This document shows positions 25,601 to 37,461 of a DNA stretch of 64,000 nt, piece by piece. The stretch is from positions 79,501-143,500 of the forward strand of contig JBBPUQ010000010.1 of the NCBI GenBank assembly GCA_038501195.1. Direction: 5' to 3'. The notes beneath the pieces were generated by a model. It was not told the origin of the DNA and made no database searches. It saw only the letters and a program-made list of their open reading frames with translations. A program made the position numbers and the translations under genes. The stretch comes from Nemania diffusa. Taxonomy: Eukaryota > Ascomycota > Sordariomycetes > Xylariales > Xylariaceae. How positions within the stretch are numbered: the stretch's first letter is position 1; each line of letters begins with the position of its first letter.

Positions 25601-26379
25601 CTCTTATTTACAGCTATTCAATACTCCTGCAGTCTAGCGACGTCGATTTCACATTTGGATAGTGTTGCCGGATGAAGGTTGCTATAACAGTGCTATGGCC
25701 AGTTGATGATTATGGTAAAGGTTGGATTTGCCGTTCGGTCCCGTACTCCAAGAGCCTTCATCCACGTGTTATAGCTGAGATCCGCATAAAGCCCAGCAGT
25801 ATCGTCATGGAGAAAGAAGAAAGAAAAAGTATAAAAAAAACCAGCAATGTTTTATACATTTAATCTACTCTTCTCTAGAACATATTCGGCACCTATACGC
25901 AAATATTATTACAATCTACGTCTACTCGGCTGCCCAACTAGTTTACCGAGAATCGTAACCATATATCCCTATTTTGCTTAAAGCCAGCCTTAAATCATAA
26001 GGCGTACATTCTCGCTCGGTTAGCAGATTCTAACCCCTAGTCAGCAGATAGAAAACTCTATGCTTGAAGATATATCCACAGATGTAGTCATTGCAGGCAG
26101 TAAATAGAGAACTGCATAACGCGTGGATTGATTTGAAGAGGACTTACATTAAGGCAACCACTATCAGGCAGACGCCGCGCACAGGCCTCAGCAATGGAGC
26201 AGAGCGGCGGTGGCGTATTTACTTCTTAATCTTACATGTGTCACCTTAGTGATTCGCCGAAGTATATCCTTAATTATCCCGACATACTTCTCCTGCTCAA
26301 TCGAGTCATTAAACATCCCCGTCTAACGGCAACCAAGACCTCAAGCTCACGCTAGGACCCACCAAGATACAATCATAGA
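25601..26379. other. spacer upstream of the ankyrin/subtilase-like gene
   Basis: Contains the presumed promoter of the gene beginning at 26380 and possibly the lost 5' part of the subtilase relic. No intact reading frame of interest is seen. Confidence 0.45.
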
Positions 26380-29300
26380 ATGTCAATATCTTCGATGCTT
26401 TCTTCTGCCATCCGCACACGTGGCAGCAGCGATAGCCTTCTAACTAATGAGGAGTCTGGTGAAGCCGAAAACACCCCCGATGTCATGAGCACCGATCTGG
26501 AACAGGACACCAGCGAAGATGATGACGAGTCCTTTGACGGGCAGAGGTCGAGCAAGACGGCTCGTAAGCAGAGGGAAGCCTTAAACAAATTCCAGGCAGG
26601 AGAACTCAACTTGAAATCCCAAGCAGGCATAGAGCTATTCGAGAAAAAGTACAAAAAATACTTGACTAACGGGACGGATGGAGACACACTAGTTCACCTC
26701 ATCTTAGGAGAGAGTGAATCCGACAAACTTACCACGTTTCACTTACTCCTCAGGGCCTGCCTCCGACTCATGCCGTCTATCCTCGAGGTCCGCAACCACC
26801 GCGGCGAGACTCCCCTCCATCTAGCCATCGAGCGGCATGGCATATCTTGTATCAGGTGGCTAGTCTTCACAACGCGGAGACCAGCTGAAGCTATCGCCTG
26901 TACCGGGCCCAACAACGGCAACTGCTTACATGCCGCCATCAGACGGCAGGAGAGCTACATCAAATACCTACTGCACTGGTGCGACGAGTCTTCCATCATG
27001 GCGCAGGACGAAGACGGTAATACGCCACTGCACTACGCCGTCGACGCCGAGTACTCTACCAGCCAACAGTTCGATCTCGTCCAGAGTCTGTTGGCCAAAT
27101 GTCCTGGCGCCGCAATTGTCATGAACAAGCTGAACCTCTCGGCATATCAGGTGAGCAAGCGCTCTTGGGCCAAGTGGGATCAGCGCCAGGCGGGAGTTCA
27201 GGAAGACTTCCCTGTACCTACAAGGGAAGAAGAGACCACATCAGATCTTGGACAAAAATTACAACAAAGCCTGAAGACGACTATTCTAAGACAGCAGTGC
27301 GATATCGATACATGGTTGAAGGTCCTTTACAACAAAGGCGAAGGTGCGTACAAAGATTATACCCCCGCCAAATATTATAAACTGCATAGCACTCATTTGT
27401 ATCACACTCTATGTTGAACTAATTCTCTACTTCTAGAGTTAGAGCTACTTTTCGATCTCACGGAATTTGAGGGGTCGACTCCGGGAAACCTCATAACGCG
27501 TTTACGGAACCTAACCTCTTTTCTGCATTTTGACGACACTATAGCCCGCGTTATCATTCCCAGGTTAAGTGAACGAGAGGATGGGTTCCAAGATCGGGGA
27601 GACTTAACGCTCTCTTCTCCTACCGACAAGCCACATATCCATGGTGCGCCAAAGAAAGCCGTGATTGCGGTGTTCGATCTGCTGCGCAAGCACGGCGTTA
27701 AAAAGATCGTACAAGTGGCCGTCGTGGACCGTGGCAATCGACCTTTCGACGATGATATGATCGAGACAGCCCTCTCCGGATTCGACGTCGAGGACTGGGA
27801 CTGGGGAACCCAAGATGTCTGTGCCGAAATGATAAAGCAAGCCGCACCGAACGTCAAGACTTTGAGGCTATATTGGAGCGGCAACGCCGGTGTCTTGGAT
27901 TCCTGGTCAGCTTCTGATGGGTTAGTTCAGTTGCGGGAAGTAAGTTGAAACCCTACGGGAGCGTAGTAGACGGCGTGAGATAATTATGAGATAATTATAA
28001 GTTGCTAATTCTAAGAGCTGTTCAGCTTCTTGAGGTTACCCTCGTAATTGGCAATGTAAGCATTCTATATATACCTACGACCCACTACACCATCTAACTT
28101 ACTCTTCCAGACAGTACAAAGTCACGAGCGGACTATACGCAATATCAAGAATTTTGCCAGGCGATTATGGAGCAACGATGGGAAATTTCGCATCATCGTC
28201 GAATACCCCATTGCGGAGGTGGCGCTGCCTATCAAGCCAGAAGCGTAAGAACTCCCTTAGCAACTTATAATGGGCTCATCCTACCTTTTTCTTTTTCTTT
28301 TTCTTTTTAAGATCGGAGAGATGCTAAAGGTGTTTAGAGAACGCCAACGTGAATTTCTAAAAACACTCTCTGATATTGCCATCAACATGAAGGCGTTTCC
28401 AAACCTAAAAGCCAGTAAAATCGCACTCATCGAGGATGGCGTCGAACCAACGAACGAGAAAGTAGGGTTAAATATAGCAAGAGGCCAGTCGTTTGTGCGC
28501 TTCATGGACGGACGTGTCCCTCCCTGGTGGCATTCCAGAAGCGGTCGCGGCAGCGCCGTGGCTGAGATCTTATGTGACTCCGCCAACCCGGTAGAGCTAT
28601 ACATAGCGCGCGTAGACACTAACCCCGACAACCCCGACGCGTTCTTGCCCTCTGTTTTAAAGGTATGTCTCAACATATATTAAGTCAATATAGGATATGT
28701 ATTGCAAGGCCACCAGTGTCAATACTAATAGTCGTAGGCTATTCGCTGGGCTGTGGCTCTGGATGTTGATATTATATGCCTCGGCGGTCTTCCTGGGATA
28801 CCGTGTCAAACCGACGCAGAAAATGCCCGTGCGCTTGCGATAGAGCTACTTGAGTTCACGAAAAAGGACATTGTCTTGATGAGCGTCCTAAGGTCTCCGT
28901 TAGAATTTGAGGACGAATCCCAGGCTTCTCATCAAAGGTGGGAAGTTGCAGATACCCTGAAGGGTGCAGGGGCATCATTTATAGCAACGAGTAATTCCAA
29001 GGAAGGAGTGGCAGACTTTCTCTTCCCAGGGCAGTATACAGCCCCAGTCGTGGCCAGCAATTCATACCCCACGGCCGATCTCGATGCCGACTCCGTGTCC
29101 TTAGCACTCGCTACCAGCCTAGCAGCTCAAATCCTTAACTGGCGACGTGAAAAGCAGCAAAAGACGAGAGAAGGCAAAGCCCCGTCATGTGCAAACCACG
29201 CTCTAAGTCGAGTAGCGCTAGTGAATGAGACATTGAAACGACTTCAGGATTCTACGGGAAATGTACGCCTTGATAGCTATGAGAGCTGGCTCGCTACTGT

Positions 29301-29433
29301 GGATGATGCAGAGGCGCCCGGTTCCTCGAGAGCTTCTACGACCGGCCATGGTAACTTAAGTGGTTATGACCCGTTTCTTCCAGTAATCCACTGGAGACCC
29401 GTCTCAAACAATAAATCGGGCCATCCATGTTAA
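26380..29433 (+). CDS. ankyrin-repeat protein with degenerate subtilase (S8) domain
   Basis: Proposed CDS join(26380..27343,27437..27939,28026..28055,28111..28244,28338..28662,28738..29433), 883 aa. The donors are GTGCGT, GTAAGT, GTAAGC, GTAAGA and GTATGT, and all phases agree. After an acidic disordered N-terminus (1-75) come ankyrin-type repeats (about 95-255: GDTLVHLILG, RGETPLHLAIERHG, NGNCLHAAIRRQ, DGNTPLHYAVDA). The C-terminal part (about 560-800) aligns by motif with fungal subtilases. The catalytic Asp motif reads IALIEDGVEP (Glu576), the His motif GHGT reads SGRGSA (Arg614), while the Ser motif (DSVSLALATSLAA, Ser771) appears kept. A protease that has lost Asp and His is probably inactive. 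Reading frames are otherwise clean, so the gene seems maintained. Ankyrin and subtilase-like domains occur in fungal NLR-type and allorecognition proteins; such a role here is inference. No NACHT or NB-ARC domain is present. Confidence 0.75.
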
Positions 29434-30059
29434 ATAGTATGCCACTGAAGGCTCATAAAGTACCTAGGTATAAACCCGCAGGGGCACGAATAACGAACGT
29501 ACCTTAGTCAGCAAGAAGTATCACTCATGCCTTAGGTCCCATGACACTTGATTTGAAGTCCTTAAGGGTTCCTAGTAGTATGGTGTTCCAGCCCGCCTAG
29601 TCAATGTCACTGACCGACTCTTGGTGTCCGACATGGGCTTCCTTAATTCCCCTCCCCTCCTTCCCTCTCAGTCTCCTAAAAGACGGGAGCATGGGAGCCG
29701 TTAGGCGATTTGTCCCGGGCGATCAGTATCCCATCTTGTACTCAAAGTGTAGTGCATGGGGTTACAATATCAGTTCCTTTGCCTTCGAGTCACAAGCCCT
29801 CGTTTGCCCCATTAAAATGACGAGCGTAGGTCGTTTACTTCGTCTTTTTCTTCTTGGGGTTGTCGGACTTTGCTTAGGTTGTTGTAGCTGGAGTGATTTG
29901 CTAAACGCTCAGCTGACTGTCCGCTATGCCTTGATCATTAGCCAAGCTGTACTCTTCAAATTGCTAGAACAGTCCCGAATGTAGTGGAACTACGTCTAGA
30001 TCTGCGGATTAGAATTCGGACAGCTCAGAGACTTCAAAATCCAAGCTACCTACTTAGGT
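29434..30059. other. spacer
   Basis: Downstream of the ankyrin/subtilase-like gene. An ORF at 29604-29984 has a hydrophobic stretch (LLRLFLLGVVGLCLGCC) but no family resemblance and no conserved neighbour. I do not call it a gene. Confidence 0.45.
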
Positions 30060-30965
30060 AGGTAGCGGGTAACATATCGATAGCGGAGCAGATCAATTCA
30101 AAGTGATTAAGGACCACTAAATCGAGGATGTTCATAGCAACAGTCCATCCAATCCATATGTTGTCCACCTGTGTGATCTTCTCGATATCAAACACCGCAA
30201 TTGGCTCGCGGTAGAACTCAGGGTCGTCCCCACTTATGGCAATCAAGTGTGCCCGGATTCACACATTCAGGTCACTACGCGAGTATGAAAAGCCGCTGAT
30301 TGTGTTGTGAAGTTCTCTCTCTCGGCCTACAAGGCGGAAGAGCTCGAAAAGACCACGTAGTAAGACAGTTTGACTGCGAGTGTTTTGTCTATCAGCGATG
30401 TCAAGTTCGGATGCTCCGCATTTCACTTCGCTGGTAAGGAATGGAAATTAAATATCGTACGTGGCTATAAAATAGGAGCTCTCTTCCAAACCGTGTCCAA
30501 CTAAGGGTTCAAGCTTTTGCAGTTGTTCCTTAGTAAAAGCCTAATGGTGTTGTTCCGCCGGCGTTAGTAGCCTCCCGGAGACTCTCGAGATGCTTGGAGC
30601 CACGAATTGCTAGAACTTCGGCCGAAACAATTAGCTGCGCAATATCGCGAATTACCCTGATCTCATTTCTACCTCTGGTCGATTGCAAGGTATTCTCGAA
30701 CAGATCATTTTCAAACAATGTATCTTTTGGCGGTGACTATGGTGAGTTCAGGAGCTTGTGGCAAGGCTCTGATATTTTTATATTTACCCGTGAAGCTACT
30801 AAGCCAGCTTTCATAGAGAGGATGTCGATATGGGGCGCTCTTGTGCTCCCGCGGTAATTGGTCGCTCGGTGTCTGTGTTGAGACTGTTTCGGCGTTGATG
30901 CCTGCATCTGAACGTTTGCGACGCAGGGAAACCGATGACTTCTTTCTTGCCAGCGCATCTTGCTC
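30060..30965 (-). pseudogene. decayed DUF7924-type fungal gene
   Basis: Minus-strand frames, read in order, give the motif series I associate with DUF7924-type fungal proteins: SAPYRHPLYESWLSS near the N-terminus, then LFENDLFENTLQSTRGRNE and RVIRDIAQLIVSAE (30530-30718), FTKEQLQKLEPLVG, FPFLTSEVKCGASELDIADR, ELFRLVGRERELH, then YREPIAVFDIEKI and ICSAIDMLP (30246-30060). These pieces are in different frames. There is a TAA between TYDI and FPFLTSE, and the segment usually found before FTKEQL is missing. The gene is therefore dead. Its function is unknown; proteins with this domain are usually found in accessory fungal gene sets. The 3' end dissolves into a TAGGTAGGTAG run. Confidence 0.6.
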
Positions 30966-32198
30966 AACGTTCAGGCAAGTTCCTTAGGAAGCTCAAAACT
31001 TAAAGAAGAGAAATGCGCTAGTTTGCCGCCATCAGATATAGTCTAACCTAATTGAACTAGAACTTATCTAATCTGTTATGCGTAAATGAATGGCTAGGGA
31101 GTAATTAAAACAAGGGACGAACTTACACTTTAGTATGCGTAAGACATACCGGATTGAACCTATGTACCGTAGTATATAATGTATATCTTAGCTACCTAGC
31201 TACCGCTAAAATAGCTTCGCAGCTATCGTGTCCTATCTTGTTTTAAAATGAACAGAGAAGCAGCAGTAAATTCGGACCTAGATGAAAATATAGTTGCGAG
31301 ACCATACAATATATTGCCTCGTAGGGAGGTTGTCAGCCTACCTATGTTCAAGTAGGTATATACCTACCTCCTACTTAGGCGCAACTTCATACCTTGCCTT
31401 ACTCCTTACCGCCTCCCAATTAGCGGTATAACTGTGACTAGGTAGAATGCCTAGGCGTCTGATTAGAAGAGGTTGTATAAAGCTGCGCGGTTTAGCAGGT
31501 AGAGAGAGCCGATACTTTATCTACAAGGTAAGGTGCCTTAGGTACCTGTCTTATCTACAGATACATGTAGGTAGGTTCAGTCCCCGGACTGATGATTGTA
31601 GCACTGCAGAGGTAGCCCCAATGCGTCGACTTACCTTCTGTGTACATAGGTACCTAATCCAACGCAGATCCACCCCCCCCCCCCCCCCCCCCCCAAAAGT
31701 TTCTTTGTTTTCACCACGCGCTGCTGCTTTAGTGTACCTACCTATTCTGCACGGCTACCTCTCTTGTACCATTCCATAGGTACCTGGTTAGCACTACATA
31801 TACCTATGTACGTAGGTATTCCGTACACGCCAACTTCCTAAACAACCTACAGAAGGCATAGGTATGCCAGCTAGATACCCCAAAAAGTACTTTTTTTTTC
31901 TTCTCTCTCTTTCCTTCTTGTGTTCCCCGACAGATCGACTCAACGAAGTAGTCCATTTCCCTCTCCTCGTGAGGGATATTATTTTTAAACAGCCATTGGT
32001 CCATCACGCGCGCAGCTTCGATTTGCATCCGCTCCTGTTGCAATGCGCACTCCTCTGGGTTCCTTGACACTCGCGACATAATCGACCGGACCTTGTTGTT
32101 GGTGTTAGTACAGAGATTGGGCTCTTCTACACGCAATCATAGCTCGTACCTGAGTACGGCGTCGCGTATTTCTTCCCTGGCCTGGCTCGTCAACGGCC
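30966..32198. other. spacer upstream of BUR1
   Basis: AT-rich sequence with many TACCTACC/TAGGTACC words (31330-31400, 31510-31580, 31735-31860) and a poly-C run. The last few hundred bases must contain the BUR1 promoter and leader. No gene is seen; the ORF at 31804-32136 (-) ends in the repeat words and has no family features. Confidence 0.5.
31673..31694. repeat. homopolymer of 22 C
   Basis: An uninterrupted run of 22 cytosines on the plus strand followed by AAAAG. The length may be imprecise because such runs are prone to sequencing error. Confidence 0.9.
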
Positions 32199-34068
32199 AT
32201 GGCGGCAACCGGATACAACAGCGAGAATGGAGCGCCTTCACCTCGATCATTTGCCCTACAACACCAACGACCCCAAAACAGCTTTAAAGGATGCTCGGGC
32301 ATCGACGAGTACGAGCTTCTAGGCAAGCTAGGCGAAGGCACTTTTGGGTGAGAACCTCTCGGTCTTTCTGCTTGAATCTAGATGCTAAACTCGGTATATA
32401 GCGAGGTTCACAAGGCGAGATCGCTGAGGACAGGAGCACTAGTTGCGCTTAAGAAGATCATCATGCACAATGAGAAAGACGGGGTTTGTGACTACCTGCT
32501 GGCTCGGCGCATCTGTGGTTACTGACTAGGCTTCTAGTTCCCTATCACCGCCCTTCGAGAGATCAAGCTTCTAAAGCTCTTATCGCACAAGAACGTGCTA
32601 TCCTTAGAAGACATGGCTGTCGAGCATTATGTTAAGCAAAGTCAGTCCTATATCTGTCAAAGTTGATATTGTAGCACTTGTTCTGACGTGCTCAAAGCCG
32701 ACCAACGAAAACGACCGATTATTTATATGGCAACGCCTTACATGGACCACGATCTGTCTGGCCTGCTCGATAATCCTTCCGTAACATTTACCATACCCCA
32801 GATTAAATGCTATCTACTACAACTTCTCCAAGGTCTCCGCTACCTCCACGAAAATAAGATTCTTCATCGCGATATGAAGGCAGCCAATTTACTCATCAGC
32901 AACAAAGGCATACTTCAAATTGCTGATTTTGGTCTCGCGAGAACTTATGATGGGCCCGTCCCACAGGCTGGTCAAGGCGGCGGCGAGGCAAAACGGGAGT
33001 ACACAAGTTTAGTCGTCACCAGATGGTATCGACCCCCTGAGCTGCTGCTACATCTCAAAAGATATACCACTGCCATTGACATGTGGGGTGTAGGGTAAGT
33101 GTTAGCCTCTGCTCCCAACTCAGAATTTAGCTTACGTAGGGTACAGATGTGTCTTCGGCGAGATGTTAATCGGCAAACCGATTTTAGCTGGTGAGAGTGA
33201 CGCGCATCAGCTCGATATTATTTTTGATCTTGTTGGATCCCCTACCGAAGAGAACATGCCTGGATGGAAGCACTTGCCCGGTGGAGAATCACTTACTCCA
33301 CGGTCAAGGCCAGGATCACTATCGACAAGATTCCGCGAGCATGGCGCTGCTGCTGTATCTATGTTAACGGCGCTTTTGCAGCTTAATTGGAAGACTCGTA
33401 TCAATGCGATCGATGCCCTAGAACATCCCTATTTTAAGACAGCTCCTTACCCAGCCAAGCCAGAGGATATCCCGACCTTTGAAGACAGCCATGAGTTGGA
33501 TCGTAGAAAGTTCCAAGATCGGAAGGCTGCTCTCCCACCAGCTCCTAAAGGAGGGACAGTTGGGGGTGCGTTTAATGAACCTAATGTTGGTTTCGGCAGT
33601 GGGGATGGGTACGGCAACAGGGCGAGCGGTAGGCATCATGGCGGACATCGGAATGGTGAGGATGGTGGACGTCGGCCAGCTTGGGCAAGAGAGCAACCAC
33701 GCCATGAACACCGATTGCCGCCTCGCCCACCGCCTCCTGAAAAACCACCTAGTGGATGGGACGGAGCCCAGGATCAGCAGCATAGCTCTTATAACAGAGA
33801 CAGGGACCGAGATCGAGATCGAGACCGAGACCGGGGGCCAAGGAACCGGGGCGGCGCCAGTCGACTAGATATCGACACTTATATCCCCAGCTATCGTGGT
33901 GCGAGGGATGAGCTGCCGTCACGGGAAGATCGACCTCGTGATGACCGTCGAAGAAGAGATGACCGGCACGAACGGGATCGCAACAGAACCAGTATGACGC
34001 GGAGCCGTAGCCGATCTCCAGTTAGGGATAGAGACCGGGATCGTGACCGAGAGGTGTATCGTCGATAG
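32199..34068 (+). CDS. BUR1: CDK9-type serine/threonine kinase Bur1
   Basis: Proposed CDS join(32199..32347,32402..32483,32538..32640,32698..33094,33147..34068), 550 aa; the introns are 52-57 bp and all in phase. Kinase features in order: glycine loop LGEGTFG (about 44-50), catalytic Lys in ALKK (67), PITALRE helix (79-85), [10 protein letters not shown] (168-177), DFG (188-190), activation segment [21 protein letters not shown] plus RPPELLL marks the CDK9/Bur1 branch, which phosphorylates the RNA polymerase II tail and Spt5 during elongation as the partner of cyclin Bur2. The C-terminal tail (about 380-550) is Gly/Arg-rich, ending in Arg-Asp dipeptide runs (33796-33834, 34018-34068), which are low-complexity and may be length-variable. 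Confidence 0.95.
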
Positions 34069-34418
34069 TTTCGCAATTATCCTCGGCAAGGCCTTAATTC
34101 CACTCCCTTCCCCTAATCCTTTTTCTCCAACAGGACAATGCCACCACTATTGCTCCAAAATAACTCAACGACAAGGTGGATGGTCATTGACCTAGCTGCA
34201 TAATAATGTTCCGGGCAGGTTCAGGAGCTATGGCACAAGTACAAGGGTCGCACGACGGTGAATTTGGACCGGCGTTTGGAGTTGACAAATTAGTGTTTTG
34301 GCCCGGCGGCTACCGGTTTCACGCATGATCTCAAGAAAGGGCAAAACGGAAGACTTTAGGCTAGTATTTTTACTGCCGGGCTCACAGATAGCGATGCACA
34401 CCAGCTAGCTATTATAGA
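34069..34418. other. convergent 3' spacer
   Basis: The 350 bp between the stop codons of BUR1 (+) and the membrane-protein gene (-). It would hold both 3' UTRs. Nothing else is seen. Confidence 0.6.
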
Positions 34419-35321
34419 TTACATGAAACCTGTAAGAGAACCGCTCTCACTGCTTTCCTCGTGAATCGTCTGCCCTATCAAACCCCTTCGCCGTCTCCTG
34501 GGTTGCTCAGCAGTCCGTATCAATTTCCATCGCCGCTCAAATAGGTTATTTGTGTCTATCTTCGCGACAGGCTGTCTTTTATCGGAACGGCGCCAACTTC
34601 CGCTCAGACTTGACCCTTCCTCGTAATACTTTTCATCATCCTCGTCGAGCGAGAGTTGAGGTGTATGCTGTGGCTGTCTCTGTTGGTCCTGCTGGTCTTT
34701 CAGATACCGTCGCTCGGAGGTGGTGTCCAGGCCGAGCAGTACAAATATAAACCTCGACGTGCCGTATAGCATGAAGCCGGCGAAAGTCCCTATAATCACC
34801 GCGCAACCGAGCTTTTAGATTAGACACGTGTTAGTGCTGTGCACTCTTCAAGAAGACATGATAGACCGGCTGGGCTTTCTCCCGCTCTCGTGTAAAAGTA
34901 GCATTCCTTGAAGAACCAGGGTAGCTTACATAGATGTAGAGGTACTATAATAGACCTAAGTTAGCTTGGTGACTCATCCAGGTACATAAACTACTAGGCA
35001 AGTTTGGCGAACGAGTCCAGGCGTGGCCTGTCAACCAAAAACTAGGTAGGGGTTGGTAGAATATAAGAAACACACCTTGAGTTTTACTGCTAAGTTCATA
35101 GCGAGGGACGCGGAACCCAACCCGAAATTGAGCATAAACCATACCGGGGACAGCAGGAAGATGATGGACGCGTAGATCTGATATAGGAGCCAGCAGAGCG
35201 GCGTCGAGAGCACGTATAGCAGACGCGCGACGAACCGGGCCGTCGACAGGGCCAGCGCGCCCGTCGTCTTCAGGGACGCGAGCCAGCTCATTGCATTGGC
35301 GTGCCTTTTCAGGGACTTCAC
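34419..35321 (-). CDS. conserved fungal membrane protein, unknown function, with micro-exon
   Basis: Proposed CDS complement(join(34419..34811,34930..34944,35076..35321)), 217 aa. The start could instead be the in-frame ATG at 35291. The first exon encodes two long hydrophobic segments (TGALALSTARFVARLLYVL and LCWLLYQIYASIIFLLSPVW), the last exon a third (LGCAVIIGTFAGFMLYG followed by FIFVLLGLD), then a charged cytosolic-type tail (QDQQRQPQ, DEDDEKYYEE, RRRRRGLIG). Between the large exons I place a 15-nt micro-exon encoding YLYIY. It is flanked by ATTATAG and GTAAGC and keeps frame; without it exons 1 and 3 also join in frame. I do not recognise a named family. The topology suggests a small organelle or ER membrane protein. 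Confidence 0.7.
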
Positions 35322-37461
35322 ATAATCATTGATTTTCTATTTGATTTTTCTCTCGCTCTCTTCTTTTCTTTTTGTCTCCGGAAGCGTGCGGAGTGTAATA
35401 ATTACAGAGTTACTTGCTCATAGCGGTGGTCGATTTGTGATAGGAATGTATAATGGAGCCACAGCCTTGGCTGGTCGTTTGAACGCCACATTCCATATGT
35501 GTATGCGTAAGTGACAGGTACCTACCTAGAGGTAGGTACGTACTTGCTGGTAGGTACCACCAAAGACCTAATTACGTAAGTGCATAGGTAGGTATAGGTA
35601 CGACAGACTCAGCATTGAAACTGCCAAATTTGGTACGGGTATTAATCCGTTCCGGCGGGGTACGTAGAATCTTAAACGCCCCACGAGATGGATCTAATCT
35701 GGACCTATGTGAGGTAAGCCGAGCTTATCTACATACGTAGGATAGATATCCCTGTCCGTACAGAATAAGGTACCTACATATGTACTTACGGGATATCAGG
35801 GTCCCTATATATCTTATGTACCTACCTCCTAAAGTCTGGACTAAGATTTTCAAATAATTTGATGTTTTATTTTACTTTACACCGTAATAAAACACATACT
35901 CTTGGGCCTATAATTCATTATATTTATCTGTCTTCAGTTCGGGAAGTCCACGATCCGTGCTGCAACCTTGCGAGAGGAATATGCTAATAGTCGGTGACCT
36001 AAAGTGCTATTAGTCACTTCTCCCCCAATGTTTCTTACGTAGCTTCCGTACCTGTAAGGCAGGCTCCCGGGGCAAAAAGTCTCATGACCTTAATCTCATG
36101 CGATGATCCCGTCCTCCCAACCTTTGACATCCGCTTCCTGGCTATCCTCCGCTCACCCCCCAACAGGCATCTCTGGACTCGCTCACCAACCACCGCCTCA
36201 GCCATCAACACCCGGTCTCACTCACCGCTTGCTCCCGCGCGCTCCCACGTTGTGCCTATCCACGAGACCAATTCTCAATCTACAACACTGTATCCATTAC
36301 CAATGTTTTTGACGGATCCCACTTCCGCATAACGCCAGAGGCCGTACCCCCAACATCTGTCTGAACTAAATTGTCTAGCAGCGGAGGTAGGGGTGGAACC
36401 TTGAATGCTTTTGTTGCCTGCCAGAAGCGTCGAACTCATCTACAAACCAGGGGAGTGGTACATGCCGTATGCCAGTTTATACGGGAAGCCAGGTACGTGT
36501 GTATGCGTAATCTAAGGAAATATTTCATTATTTGTTTTGTTGTAATTCACATAGTATTTTCGGTGTGTAGTGAACAATAGGACTTGCTGTTATTTTCTAA
36601 AGCCTTTATATTTCAAGCTTGATACTTGGAGAAGATGGCATGGTTGTCGTATCGGGAATGGAAGGCGAGGGCCCGTGATGTTGAAACTAAGTAGGGTCCC
36701 TTAGTCTCTCACAAGACCTATATATCAGCTACCTAGTTGGCTAAGAAATATGTGTAAGTACGCATATGTAAGAAACATTTCTAGTTGGATGAATGCCGAT
36801 TGGTAGTGTTGGCCCTAGGTTACTTCCAGGCTGGGTCTATCAAGCATTAGCCACGTGACGCGCCATGGTAAGCGCATAGGCCACCAATACAACCTTGTGC
36901 TTAATGGGCTGGTGAGAGCGGGGTGAGGGGTTCTAAATCGAAATGGTAATTCGACTGAGCCATGCCGCTTTTAGCCTCAGCCTAGCCTAAGCAAGACCCA
37001 TCTTTTCATAACCCAACCCGGATTGAAACTTGCACCGTTTTCGATATATGTTGCATATTACTGTACATGAACCGAGATAAATCGAAAGTAGCCGTTTCAT
37101 ATCTAAACGGATTCGAGTAATTCTAGTGACCGTGCAACTGAGACAGCTTCAAGCCGGCGAAAATCAAACATAAGAGCAAAAAAACGTCGAATATAAACAG
37201 GACAGCAAAAAAAATGTTTCACAAGTGCTCGGAGGATCCTCCTAGGGATTGCTACGTACGCGTTTGCTACGTCTCTTTAGTCCTCCCTCGATCCAAAAAC
37301 ACAACCTCCTTTCTCTACCCCCCGACTTTACTGTTTAGTATTGCATACTAGGCATCTAACCATAATTCCTCATGACCTCCATTTATCAAGAATACTCTGT
37401 GGCTTAGAGATTGCCCATTTTTTAGACAGACGTCCGCGACACAGGCAGAATGTGAGCAGAA
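35322..37461. other. 2-kb spacer
   Basis: TAGGTAGGTACC words are dense at 35515-35600 and 35700-35830. A stretch near 36418-36490 reads SVELIYKPGEWYMPYAS in one frame and ends at a GTACGT donor-like site, so it may be a coding relic, but neighbouring frames carry stops and I cannot name it. A CACGTG motif lies at about 36853. Confidence 0.4.

Noticed and set aside
33479..33868. 129-codon plus-strand open frame within BUR1
   Set aside because: Out-of-frame shadow of the BUR1 C-terminal tail; the [14 protein letters not shown] peptide comes from the Arg-Asp repeat in another frame.
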